Positions 9,615 to 19,831 of a DNA stretch of 64,000 nt are shown one piece after another. The notes below the pieces were generated by a model that saw nothing but the letters and a program-made list of their open reading frames with translations, was not told the origin of the DNA and made no database searches. Every line of letters begins with the position of its first letter. Position 1 is the stretch's first letter. Location: positions 1,426,001 to 1,490,000 of the forward strand of contig NZ_CP192511.1 in NCBI RefSeq assembly GCF_050613185.1, written 5' to 3'. The DNA comes from Chelonobacter sp050613185 (GTDB taxonomy: Bacteria; Pseudomonadota; Gammaproteobacteria; Enterobacterales; Pasteurellaceae). The position numbers and the translations under genes are program-made.

Positions 9615-10002
9615 GTTAGCCATCGCACAGATGGTTTAGAAAAAAAGAAGATGATAGTACTATCACTAAAAAGTGTTAGCCATCGCACAGATGGTTTAGA
9701 AAGTCGGGTGGGACTCGATTAATTCCCCACACTAGTTAGCCATCGCACAGATGGTTTAGAAAAGATATGTATGTGGGGTGTATTTAGATATGTAGTTAGC
9801 CATCGCACAGATGGTTTAGAAATATTTTGAATTTGATACCAAAGAGCGAGAGGAGTTAGCCATCGCACAGATGGTTTAGAAATTTCATAGGGCAGAAAAG
9901 AATGTTTTTAACGCGTTAGCCATCACACAGGTGGTTTAGAAATTGTTGATGTTCTCGTATTTGCTGTCATCGAGGTTAGCCATTACACAGATGATTTAGA
10001 AC
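9615..10002 (+). CRISPR. Short type I-F CRISPR array (7 repeats, 6 spacers), no cas genes nearby
   Basis: A 28-base repeat starting GTTAGCCATCGCACAG and ending GGTTTAGAAA lies at 9615, 9675, 9735, 9795, 9855, 9915 and 9975, exactly 60 bases apart, giving 32-base spacers. Length, spacer size, the CCATC/GATGG stem and the last eight bases TTTAGAAA match type I-F (Csy) repeats. The last two copies carry substitutions, so the old end is on the right. The leader side touches the IS element, which has probably displaced or removed the leader. No cas6f, csy or cas3 gene is in the window. Confidence 0.92.
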
Positions 10003-10093
10003 CAACCTAATATTAACTTTGTGACTGCCCTAGATAATTGCCCTATTTCCATTTTTCCATTTTAACCCATTATACGGCTATGTTTTTATTTAT

Positions 10094-10155
10094 GCCGACT
10101 AATTGAGCTGCAAGACGCACTATTGCGCCTGCAACAAATAACTCAATTAAACGGC
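10094..10155. repeat. Imperfect inverted repeat, about 62 bases
   Basis: GCCG...AATTGAG on the left pairs with CTCAATT...CGGC on the right, with inner complementary pieces TGCA, CGCA/TGCG and TGCA. It lies between the I-F array and a broken transposase. It could be an IS remnant end or a structured RNA. Otherwise 10003-10259 shows nothing recognisable. Confidence 0.45.
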
Positions 10156-10259
10156 TCTGTTTATACTAACTTAATCGATTTTTTCTAATAAGCACTATCC
10201 TGGAAAATTTTAGTTATCTAGGACAGTCCGAAAAAATCAGAACAAATAAAATTTAGCTT

Positions 10260-11042
10260 GATTACACGCTTGGAAAACAGACTTATAAACAACTTGCCGA
10301 TAAATATCATTGTTCTCTAAGAACTATTCAGAGACATATATTAAAAGCACCTAAAACACAGCTAAATTTACCCATTAATAAACATTTGAATATTCTCATG
10401 GATACCACATTTTTCGGTCATGATTTTGGTGTACTTGTTTTAATGGACAGCATAACCGGAAAGGTGGTTTACCATCGAATTGTGACGACAGAAAAAGTGT
10501 TGTACTACCGATTAGCCATTAATGAACTTAGAGAGAAAGGGTTTTATATTCAAGCGATTACTTGTGATGGCAAGCGTGGATTATTGAAAGATAGTTTAAA
10601 CGCACCGATTCAAATGTGTCAATTTCATCAAGTAGCAATAGTGATAAGGAAATTAACGCGCAAGCCAAAATCATCGGCGGGAAAAGCGTTAAAAATAGTG
10701 ATTAAAACCCTCAAAACAAGCCGTAAAAATACGCTTATCTCAAGCATTATATTAGTATTTTAAATATAAACTATTCTTAAATGAGCGCTCAGATAATCCT
10801 GATAAAAAAGGAAAATACCCTTATAAACATCGTGGTGTACGGACTGCTTATGCAAGTTTAATTAGACATAAAGATTTTTATTTACCTTTGAGAAGTATCC
10901 TGAATTAAATATAGAAAATACAACAAATAGATTAGAAGGGTTATTTAGTGAACTTAAGCGAAAATTATCCGCTCATCATGGATTAACAAAAAGCCATAAG
11001 ATAATGTTTATAAATGATTTTTTAAATAAAAAGAGTTGGTAA
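10260..11042 (+). pseudogene. Broken DDE transposase, IS256/MULE-like
   Basis: The frame from 10260 reads a small helix-turn-helix (YKQLADKYHCSLRTIQRHI) followed by a DDE-type core: MDTTFFG (first Asp), ITCDGKRGL (second Asp) and, further on, a Glu in RLEGLFSELK. The frame is broken upstream by a stop just before 10260, around 10763 by a stop, and around 10890 by a frameshift between FYLPL and EKYPELNIENTTNR. The final stop is at 11040-11042. The N-terminal part is largely lost. The layout resembles IS256-like variants with a zinc-binding N-terminus, but the family call is tentative. It is clearly inactive. Confidence 0.75.
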
Positions 11043-11146
11043 CAATGAGCTGGTTTTATGATTACCAACAATTTGGTCTACTATGCCTATGTTCTTCCTA
11101 TATTAATGACCATACAAAAATTACCAATAGTAACAATATATTAACC

Positions 11147-11722
11147 TCATGCTTTATCCTTCCCATTAATTTCTCGAATTACCCGACAAGGCACTCCTGC
11201 GGCAAGCACATTATCCGGAATATTGCGGGTGACAACGCTGCCTGCGGCGATGACGACATTATTGCCAATTGTGACGCCGGGCATAACTTTTACGCCGCCG
11301 CCAAACCAAACATTGTTACCGATGGTGATCGGATAAGCATACTCTAGTCCTTGATTACGGCGTTCTACATCAAGCGGGTGTCCGGCAGTATAGAAGCCAC
11401 AATCTGGTGCGATAAATACATTATCGCCAAAGGTAACTTTTGCTCCGTCCAGAATAACTAAGTTATGGTTGGCATAGAAGTTTTCACCGATTTCAATGTT
11501 ATAGCCATAGTCACACCAAAATGGTGCGGTGATGCTAAATTGGGTTTTGGTTTTTCCAAACAGCGTTCGAATCAGTGTTTGTTGCTCTTCAGTGGCAGAT
11601 GGGCGTAGTTGGTTATAATCGTAACAGCGCTCTTTGCAAATTTTCCGTTCCGCAATCAGATTGGCATCGTTATTGGCGTCATAAATCAGCCCTGCCAACA
11701 TTTTTTCTTTTTCTGTCGTCAT
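11147..11722 (-). CDS. Maltose/galactoside O-acetyltransferase family protein
   Basis: A 191-residue protein of the NodL/LacA/Maa left-handed beta-helix acetyltransferase family. These cytoplasmic trimers transfer acetyl from acetyl-CoA to a sugar hydroxyl. The N-terminus MTTEKEKMLAGLIYDANNDA is the Maa/LacA cap. Hexapeptide repeats follow (NLVILDGAKVTFGDNVFIAP, PITIGNNVWFGGGVKVMPGV, TIGNNVVIAAGSVV). The catalytic His is H115 in YTAGHPLD. The end VLAAGVPCRVIREI is standard. It lies 17 bases downstream of the SGNH hydrolase gene on the same strand, so the two probably form an operon of opposing acetylation and deacetylation activities. The true substrate is not evident. Confidence 0.9.
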   Translation of the reverse strand: MTTEKEKMLAGLIYDANNDANLIAERKICKERCYDYNQLRPSATEEQQTLIRTLFGKTKTQFSITAPFWCDYGYNIEIGENFYANHNLVILDGAKVTFGDNVFIAPDCGFYTAGHPLDVERRNQGLEYAYPITIGNNVWFGGGVKVMPGVTIGNNVVIAAGSVVTRNIPDNVLAAGVPCRVIREINGKDKA

Positions 11723-11739
11723 TTCGTCGATTCCACTGG

Positions 11740-12432
11740 TTAATTTTGCAAATAAGGCAACAGCGCTTGTAAGTAGATTTGATAGCCTGTTAAGGTTAAG
11801 TGCAATCCTTCGCGGGTGTAATCCAATTCCAACTCATCGTTAGTATTTAAAAACCGATGGTGCAGATCCAGATACCGCACTTGGTGTGTTTGCGCTACTT
11901 TTTGTAAGTGGCTGTTTAACGCTTTAATCCGTTGGTTATCACTTAAGCTTAACATCACTTGATCAATTTTAGCTGAATGGGATTTGTTTACCGGCAACAC
12001 CGAAAGTAAGTAGCATTGGCATTGCGGCAAGTGCTGTTTGAGTAACGTAAGAATTTGCGAGACTCGCTCGCTGACCTGTTGCGGGGGATCATTCGGATAT
12101 TTTGCTAGATCATTGACGCCAATTAACAGAAAAAGTTTTTTCGGTTGTAGTGGATAGATATGTTCCGGTAAGCGTTTGAGAACATCATAAGTATCATTAC
12201 CACTAATGCCACGGTTGTAAATAGTCATCTCCGGCAGCATTTCGTTAATTGGAAATTCTTCGGTAATTGAATCCCCTAAGAAGACAATTTGATTTGTTCG
12301 GGCATAGCGGTTTAATGCATTGTAACGGGTTGTCATCATCTCTCTTCGCTCCGCATTAAAATTGATCAGAAATGCTTCTGCCGCTACTTTTTGTTCGTCG
12401 GAAACGAAGGTTAAAATCTCTTTTAGTGCCAT
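11740..12432 (-). CDS. SGNH/GDSL-family acylhydrolase
   Basis: A 230-residue protein with the SGNH hydrolase blocks: GDSIT around S55 (nucleophile), RGISGND around G76 (oxyanion), GVND with N107, and LHLTLTGY with H211. In most family members the residue three before the His is Asp (DGLHL); here it is E208 (REGLHL), an unusual but possibly workable change. No signal peptide is visible, so it is probably cytoplasmic. It heads a two-gene operon with an O-acetyltransferase, which suggests carbohydrate acetyl ester metabolism. An uptake signal copy lies at 11874-11882 inside the gene. Confidence 0.85.
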   Translation of the reverse strand: MALKEILTFVSDEQKVAAEAFLINFNAERREMMTTRYNALNRYARTNQIVFLGDSITEEFPINEMLPEMTIYNRGISGNDTYDVLKRLPEHIYPLQPKKLFLLIGVNDLAKYPNDPPQQVSERVSQILTLLKQHLPQCQCYLLSVLPVNKSHSAKIDQVMLSLSDNQRIKALNSHLQKVAQTHQVRYLDLHHRFLNTNDELELDYTREGLHLTLTGYQIYLQALLPYLQN

Positions 12433-12691
12433 GTGTCTTTATTCCAGAATAGGTTATGAGTTCATGTAGTGATGCTACTTGAGTTTTGAAGAAAAAACAA
12501 TGAATAGAGAAGCGAATTGCAGATTAAAAAATAATCGAGTCGATTGTTTTTTGAACGGCAGATCCCAGTTTTAAAAATAATTTAGGAATACAGATCACAA
12601 AAAACCATTTTTCTTCATGCATTATTTTAAAATGTAAATTAATGTGTCTCATGATGATTAACCTTGATTAGATTATGGAGTGACTTTATTT

Positions 12692-13330
12692 ATGAGTAAT
12701 ACAAAATCATATGTGTCTTTAACAAAAGAGAAGCTAAATCGTTTAATTGGGAACATTACTGTAGAGAGTTTATTCTCGGGTTATGGTTTTTATAAGGATA
12801 ATCATATGTTTGGCATTGCGCAAAGTGGTGTTTTTTATTTGCGTGCGGAGGGACGTTTAGCTGCATTTTTAGAGCGGGAAGGTGCCATGACTTGCTCAAA
12901 TCGTAAGGGAAATAATGCGTTATCACTGTCGTTTTATTATTGTTTGCCCGTTGAAATTACACAAAATGATAAATTGTATAAATCAATTTTGTGTCATTCG
13001 ATTGAACAAGTTCAGCAGTCGAAACTTGAATCTCAATTATCTCAAAAAAAACGTCCGAAAGACTTATTTAATTTAGAGCTTAAACATGAACGATTATTAC
13101 GCAAAGTCAACATTACTAGTGTACGTCAATTGCGTGAGGTCGGCGCTGAAATGGCTTACATCCGTATGAAGAAAATAGGACTTCCTATTACGCAGGGATT
13201 CTATTGGAGCTTAGTGGCGGCACTGAAAAATATACCGGTTTCGTTATTGACGGCAGAGCAAAAAAAGCAGGCATTGGAGAAACTTAATTTATGTTTGCGT
13301 AAAGAGGGGATGAGAGCGGAGAAAGGCTAG
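12692..13330 (+). CDS. sxy: Competence regulator Sxy (TfoX)
   Basis: A protein of about 212 residues that matches Haemophilus Sxy in layout: an N-terminal TfoX domain (VESLFSGYGFYKDNHMFGIAQSGVFYLRAEG) and a C-terminal domain (LELKHERLLRKVNITSVRQLREVGAE, then TQGFYWSLVAALKN). Sxy acts with CRP to switch on competence genes at CRP-S promoters; comM in this window has such a site. I prefer the ATG at 12692, with GGAG upstream, over an in-frame GTG at 12680. The 260-base upstream region is AT-rich. Sxy translation is known to be controlled by mRNA folding in Haemophilus, but I cannot confirm a structure here by eye. Confidence 0.92.
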   Translation: MSNTKSYVSLTKEKLNRLIGNITVESLFSGYGFYKDNHMFGIAQSGVFYLRAEGRLAAFLEREGAMTCSNRKGNNALSLSFYYCLPVEITQNDKLYKSILCHSIEQVQQSKLESQLSQKKRPKDLFNLELKHERLLRKVNITSVRQLREVGAEMAYIRMKKIGLPITQGFYWSLVAALKNIPVSLLTAEQKKQALEKLNLCLRKEGMRAEKG

Positions 13331-13374
13331 TTTATTCCTATTTTATTTCGGAAGAAAATGTTCAAATATGCATG

Positions 13375-13407
13375 CAATCCGCATAACCTATAGGGTTATG
13401 CGGATTG
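13375..13407. repeat. Perfect 14-bp inverted repeat downstream of sxy
   Basis: CAATCCGCATAACC (13375-13388) pairs perfectly with GGTTATGCGGATTG (13394-13407) around a five-base loop. There is no T-run on either side, so it is not a standard Rho-independent terminator. It may be a Rho-dependent end structure, an operator or an RNA stability element for the sxy transcript. The rest of 13331-13590 is AT-rich and holds no gene. Confidence 0.7.
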
Positions 13408-13590
13408 ATAGATTAATGCAATATGCAAATCAAAGATCTTTATCACAAATTAATATATTAAAAATATTAAATATCTCTTTCATCTTGACACATAAGGTTA
13501 TGTTCTTTATCGTCATGTTTGTCTATTTTTTGTACGGCAAGGTGTTTTATGTAAACTTAGTTGTATAACGTACATCATGAGGAGATTGCT

Positions 13591-14733
13591 ATGTCTATTG
13601 TCGAACGAAATATTTTTATCGAAGATTTAAAAGATATCGTTAATATTGAGTCTTATAGTTATGATCCACAAGGAAAAGCAGACATTGTTAAATTTCTACG
13701 TGAAAAATTCCAAGCGTTAAATTGGTTAGTAGAAGAGCACCCCTTAGATCCCGCAGTAGGTTCGGCACTAATTTGTATGAATCGCAAAGCCGATCATTTT
13801 GATGTATTGCTATCAGGACATATGGATACCGTGTTCAAACGGGGGACGTTAGCAACCTGGCCATTCAGTCAAGATGGAAAAAGGGCATATGGTCCGGGTG
13901 TTTGTGATATGAAACAAGGGCTAATTCAATCCTATTATGTTTGTAAAACGCTATCTGAAAAGAATGAAATCGGTGATAGCAATATCTGTGTCATTTTTAA
14001 TCCGGATGAAGAAATCAGCTCTATTTATTCCAGACCATTATTAGAAAAATTTGCCGCTAAATCCCGTTATGCCATTGTATTAGAAGCGGCTAGGGCAAAC
14101 GGAAGCCTGGTTAATGAACGCCGTGGTGTTGCTAGATACATTATCGAGTTTTTTGGGAAAGAAGCGCATGCGGCGGTAAATCCGGAGGCTGGCGCTAATG
14201 CAATCAATGCTTGCATTAAAATTTGTCAGATCTTACTTGAGCAAGTGGCACCTGAAAAAGGAACTGCATTAAATATAGGGACTATTGAAGGTGGGACAAC
14301 ACCGAATACTATTCCGGCGTATGTCAAAATCCAAGTAGATTGTCGTTTTACGCTTTCGGAAGAAGCTGAAAGATTAGACGGCTTCATTCAAACATTACAC
14401 AATGTAATCACCGAAGATGGCGTGCGGATTAATATCAAAGGTGGGATAACACGCCCACCCTGGGCTAAAACCGACGAAAGTTTGGTATTTTGCCGTGAGG
14501 TTGACAAAATTAAACAAAAACTGGGTATTGAGGCTGGGTGGGTTTCTACCGGAGGCGCTTCTGATGGGAATTTCTTTGCGGCTTTAGGTGTGCCGACTAT
14601 TGATGGAATGGGAATGGTTGGCGGTAAGCATCACAGTTCGGAAGAGTACTTAGAGCTGGACTCAATTATTCCTCGTACGACACTGTTATATGAAACGGTT
14701 AAGTTTTGTTTATCAAATAAGCAGGAGGCGTAA
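13591..14733 (+). CDS. M20-family metallopeptidase (carboxypeptidase G2-like)
   Basis: A 380-residue cytoplasmic zinc peptidase of the M20 family. Metal and catalytic residues are visible: H77 and D79 (SGHMDT), D106 (GVCDMKQG), E140/E141 (NPDEE), and the C-terminal His in VGGKHHSSEEY. The dimerisation domain lies between (EAHAAVNPEAGANAINA). The start at 13591 is chosen because GAGGAGA lies 6-12 bases upstream; the longer frame would start on a TTG with no such site. It ends three bases before a DcuC-type transporter gene, so the two are co-expressed. A plausible job is hydrolysis of an imported N-acyl or peptide compound that releases a dicarboxylate or glutamate; the substrate cannot be read from sequence. 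Confidence 0.88.
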   Translation: MSIVERNIFIEDLKDIVNIESYSYDPQGKADIVKFLREKFQALNWLVEEHPLDPAVGSALICMNRKADHFDVLLSGHMDTVFKRGTLATWPFSQDGKRAYGPGVCDMKQGLIQSYYVCKTLSEKNEIGDSNICVIFNPDEEISSIYSRPLLEKFAAKSRYAIVLEAARANGSLVNERRGVARYIIEFFGKEAHAAVNPEAGANAINACIKICQILLEQVAPEKGTALNIGTIEGGTTPNTIPAYVKIQVDCRFTLSEEAERLDGFIQTLHNVITEDGVRINIKGGITRPPWAKTDESLVFCREVDKIKQKLGIEAGWVSTGGASDGNFFAALGVPTIDGMGMVGGKHHSSEEYLELDSIIPRTTLLYETVKFCLSNKQEA

Positions 14734-14736
14734 ATT

Positions 14737-16113
14737 ATGTTTGGTTTAATCCTTGCACTTATTGTGACGGTCGGGGTTGGTTATCTCATTGTCAAAAAAT
14801 ACAAAGCACAAGTTGTCTTAATGTGCGGTGGGATAATTCTCATGTGCTTTGCGATTTTATTCGGTTTGGGAGAAATTTTACCCGCAGATAAATCAACCGG
14901 TTGGGTCGGTTTTGATATCTTTGAATTCATCAAAACGGTTTTTAGTTCCAGGGCGGCCGATTTGGGCTTGATGATTATGGCGGTTGGTGGCTTTGCGCGG
15001 TATATGGATCATATCGGAGCGAGTAAAACCCTAGTTAATGCAGCGATAAAACCCTTAAAAAAAATTAAAGCCCCTTATGTGATGTTAGGATTTGCTTATA
15101 TCATTGGGCAATTACTCAATATTTTTATTCCAAGTGCTTCAGGATTGGGATTATTGTTAATGATTACATTATTTCCAATCTTAGTCAGTTTAGGAGTGAG
15201 TAGGGAAGGTGCTACGGCGGTGATTGGTACAACGGCATGTCTTGATTTGGGACCAGCTTCGGGTAATGCAGTCTTAGCCTCCAAAACAGCGGGAGTGGAT
15301 ATCGCGGCTTATTTTGTCAATTATCAAATTCCGGTTGCGGTGATAACGATGTTAGTGATTGCCGGCGCGCATATTTTTATGCAGAAATGGTTTGATAAAC
15401 GTCAGTCAGCGGTAGGGGACGCATCCGAACAAAAAGAGGTTACTGAGAAGAATGTAACAATGGATGACATTCCACCATTTGTGTATATTCTTTTACCCCT
15501 ATTACCGCTCTTTTTAATTTTAACATTTAGCAAATTAGTCTTTGCTGGGATAAAAATGAATGTAGTAACGGCAATGTTGATCAGTTTGTTTACGGCGATG
15601 TTTTTTGAATTAATCAGAAAGCGGGACATGAAAACGGTATTTGCGAATGTTCAGGTGTTTTTTGACGGAATGGGTAAGCAATTTGCGGTTGTGATCACAT
15701 TGATTGTCGCAGGGGAAACTTTCGCTAAGGGCTTAACTGCGGTTGGAGCTATTGATACTATTATTTCAGGCGCACAAAATTCGGGCTTTGGCGTATTTAC
15801 AATGACGGCAGTGATGGTGGGGATTATCGCCCTTTCAGCAGTGGTAATGGGATCGGGGAATGCCCCATTTTTTGCGTTTGCTGCATTAGCGCCTAAAGTG
15901 GCTTCTTCAATCGGTGTGCCTTCGGTGTTGATGTTACTCCCAATGCAATTGGTTGCTGGTATTGCCCGTAGCGTATCGCCGATTACTGCGGTTATTGTGG
16001 CTGTGTCTGGCGTGGCTAATGTATCGCCGTTCGATATCATTAAAAGAACGGCAGTGCCGATGGTATTGGCTTTACTGACGGTTTTATTTGGTACCTTTAT
16101 CCTATTTCATTAA
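14737..16113 (+). CDS. DcuC-family anion transporter
   Basis: A 458-residue, very hydrophobic inner-membrane protein of the DcuC (YfcC/C4-dicarboxylate) family with about 12 membrane segments. The conserved central region is seen in IIGQLLNIFIPSASGLGLLL and in the second half GSGNAPFFAFAALAPKVASSIG, which fits an inverted-repeat fold. DcuC proteins exchange or export C4-dicarboxylates in anaerobic growth, but many relatives move other compounds. It is translationally coupled to the M20 peptidase gene (three-base gap, AGGAGGCG ribosome site inside the peptidase end). This pairing suggests a substrate linked to the peptidase rather than plain succinate efflux; that is inference. Confidence 0.88.
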   Translation: MFGLILALIVTVGVGYLIVKKYKAQVVLMCGGIILMCFAILFGLGEILPADKSTGWVGFDIFEFIKTVFSSRAADLGLMIMAVGGFARYMDHIGASKTLVNAAIKPLKKIKAPYVMLGFAYIIGQLLNIFIPSASGLGLLLMITLFPILVSLGVSREGATAVIGTTACLDLGPASGNAVLASKTAGVDIAAYFVNYQIPVAVITMLVIAGAHIFMQKWFDKRQSAVGDASEQKEVTEKNVTMDDIPPFVYILLPLLPLFLILTFSKLVFAGIKMNVVTAMLISLFTAMFFELIRKRDMKTVFANVQVFFDGMGKQFAVVITLIVAGETFAKGLTAVGAIDTIISGAQNSGFGVFTMTAVMVGIIALSAVVMGSGNAPFFAFAALAPKVASSIGVPSVLMLLPMQLVAGIARSVSPITAVIVAVSGVANVSPFDIIKRTAVPMVLALLTVLFGTFILFH

Positions 16114-16265
16114 TCATTGTATATTGACGGTTACACAACCCATGAACGGGCTGCGGTTAGGCTTGGTAATATTTTCAAATACGCAGAATTTTTTTGAATA
16201 TAATCATGCTTAGTATAAAAAAAGAACAATCAAAAGATAAATTGCAAAAAAGTGAGAAAAAGCCC

Positions 16266-16293
16266 TTGCAAAGCATTATGGAATGTCTATAAT
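16266..16293 (+). promoter_or_regulatory. rrn operon sigma-70 promoter
   Basis: TTGCAA (16266-16271) and a perfect TATAAT (16288-16293) are separated by 16 bases and followed by GCGC, as in stringently controlled rRNA promoters. It lies about 210 bases before mature 16S. The stretch 16114-16505 otherwise holds only the rRNA leader. Confidence 0.85.
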
Positions 16294-16336
16294 GCGCACC
16301 TCACAACGACGCAGCTGTTTGAAGCTGACGATTGTG

Positions 16337-16350
16337 ACTGTTCTTTAACA
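16337..16350 (+). promoter_or_regulatory. rRNA antitermination boxA in the leader
   Basis: TGTTCTTTAACA closely matches the boxA consensus TGCTCTTTAACA that loads the Nus antitermination complex. A second boxA-like sequence, TGTTCTTTAAAAA, lies in the 16S-23S spacer at 18235-18247, as in other gamma-proteobacterial rrn operons. Confidence 0.8.
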
Positions 16351-16505
16351 ATATATCAGACAATCTGTGTGGGCACTTGTGCAAGGCATTGGTAATTTAA
16401 AGATTTAAAAAACTAAAGTCTTAATGAGTGCTGATAGTAAATTCATAATTGAAACTTTTGTGGTTTCAACATTATAGTCAGAGATTCGTTGAGCGATTGA
16501 ACTTG

Positions 16506-18044
<1,539 letters not shown>

Positions 18045-18119
18045 TATATGACTGATGATTTTGTATAGGTGTTCACACAGATTGTTTGATAGATTTGAGA
18101 ATAACGTGTTATGGTCGCG

Positions 18120-18195
18120 GTCCCCATCGTCTAGAGGCCTAGGACATCGCCCTTTCACGGCGGTAACCGGGGTTCGAATCCCCGTGGGGACGCCA
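18120..18195 (+). tRNA. tRNA-Glu (anticodon TTC) in the rRNA spacer
   Basis: A 76-base cloverleaf from GTCCCCATCGTCTAGAGG to GGGGACGCCA with encoded CCA. The anticodon loop CCTTTCACG gives TTC. A single spacer tRNA-Glu is one of the two usual rrn spacer types in Pasteurellaceae; the other carries Ile and Ala. Confidence 0.97.
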
Positions 18196-18501
18196 TAACA
18201 CGATATTTTTGAATCGTATCGGTGAAAACCGATTTGTTCTTTAAAAATTTGGACACAAGCTAAAAACTGAAGAGAACTCAAGCGTTCGAGAGGACGTAAG
18301 AGCTGAGTATTCGAAAATCGAGCAATCGAGAATCGAATTGGGCTTGTTTGGTGAGAAAAGGCACTGAGCAGGTCAGCGTAGGGAAACTTACGCACGAGTC
18401 AATGGAAGACGGCTTTGGGAATGGAAAGCGGACTGAACGAAACGGGCACGAAAGTGGTTAGTTGAAATGAAAGTGCGGTCTGAAAATTCTTGAGGTTGTA
18501 T
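18196..18501 (+). other. 16S-23S spacer, second part
   Basis: About 300 bases with no gene. It holds the second boxA (18235-18247), an uptake signal copy (18471-18479) and, at its end, the left arm of the 23S processing stem (TTGTATGGTTAAG), which pairs with CTTAACCATACAAC after 23S at 21945-21958. Confidence 0.8.
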
Positions 18502-19044
18502 GGTTAAGTGACTAAGCGTGCAGGGTGGATGCCTAGGCAGTCAGAGGCGAAGAAGGACGTGCTAATCTGCGAAAAGCGTGGAGGAGTTGATAAGAAGCGT
18601 TAATACTCCACGATATCCGAATGGGGAAACCCAGTAGATGAAGAATCTACTATTGTTAACTGAATCCATAGGTTAACAAGGCGAACCGGGAGAACTGAAA
18701 CATCTCAGTACCCCGAGGAAAAGAAATCAATTGAGATTCCGTAAGTAGCGGCGAGCGAACACGGAGAAGCCGTTAGTGATAGTAAGTGAGTTAGGAGAAT
18801 GAGTTGGGAAGCTCAATCGCAGAGGGTGATAATCCCGTATCCGAAGGCACAGTTACGGTACTAAGCTAACAGCAAGTAGGGCGGGACACGAGAAATCCTG
18901 TTTGAAGATGGGGGGACCATCCTCCAAGGCTAAATACTCCTGACTGACCGATAGTGAACCAGTACCGTGAGGGAAAGGCGAAAAGAACCCTGGTGAAGGG
19001 AGTGAAATAGAACCTGAAACCCTGTACGTACAAGCAGTGGGAGC

Positions 19045-19219
19045 CCTATCACTCAAGTGTATTGAGAGTGGTATAGAAAACGTTGAAATGCGGTTAACGT
19101 TTTGCGAAGCAAAACGGTCAACCCCAAAATCAATCAGGAAACTGATGATTAATCGGCGTGTGAAAGGGGCGTTTTACGAAGTAAAACGGCAATCCGAAAG
19201 CAGTATGCTTGAGGATAGG
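19045..19219 (+). other. Helix-25 intervening sequence in 23S rRNA
   Basis: About 175 bases replace the short tip of helix 25. The ends are complementary: CCTATCACTCAAG at the left and CTTGAGGATAGG at the right, with one bulge. Inside are two matching hairpins, CGTTTTGC-GAA-GCAAAACG (19098-19116) and CGTTTTAC-GAA-GTAAAACG (19170-19188), which differ by a compensated G-C to A-T pair. Helix-25 insertions are known in Haemophilus influenzae. No protein is encoded. Confidence 0.88.
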
Positions 19220-19640
19220 GTGACTGCGTACCTTTTGTATAATGGGTCAGCGACTTATATTGTGTAGCGAGGTTAACCGAATAGGGGAGCCGAAGGGAAA
19301 CCGAGTCTTAACTGGGCGAAGAGTTGCACGATATAGACCCGAAACCCGGTGATCTAGCCATGGGCAGGTTGAAGGTTGGGTAACACTAACTGGAGGACCG
19401 AACCGACTACTGTTGAAAAAGTAGCGGATGACTTGTGGCTGGGGGTGAAAGGCCAATCAAACCGGGAGATAGCTGGTTCTCCCCGAAATCTATTTAGGTA
19501 GAGCCTTAGATGAATACCTTCGGGGGTAGAGCACTGTTTCGGCTAGGGGGTCATCCCGACTTACCAACCCGATGCAAACTGCGAATACCGAAGAGTACTA
19601 TCTAGGAGACACACGGCGGGTGCTAACGTTCGTCGTGAAG

Positions 19641-19673
<33 letters not shown>

Positions 19674-19720
19674 AAAGTCTATGTTAAGTGGGAAACGAAG
19701 TGGGAAGGCTTAGACAGCTA

Positions 19721-19752
<32 letters not shown>

Positions 19753-19831
19753 GAAAGCGTAATAGCTCACTAGTCGAGTCGGCCTGCGCGGAAGATGTAA
19801 CGGGGCTAAAACATAGCACCGAAGCTGCGGC

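Noticed and set aside
9542..9722. N-terminal extension of OrfA upstream of 9541 and a plus-strand frame across the I-F array
   Set aside because: The residues come from array repeats (KSVSHRTDGLE and its complement). The element's own ATG at 9541 gives the standard OrfA.
10003..10093. Possible further I-F repeats to the right of 10002
   Set aside because: No sequence at the 60-base rhythm keeps the repeat core, so the array is ended at 10002.
12581..12610. Possible CRP site upstream of sxy
   Set aside because: Only one half-site (TCACA) is good; the other half does not match TGTGA. Too weak to report.
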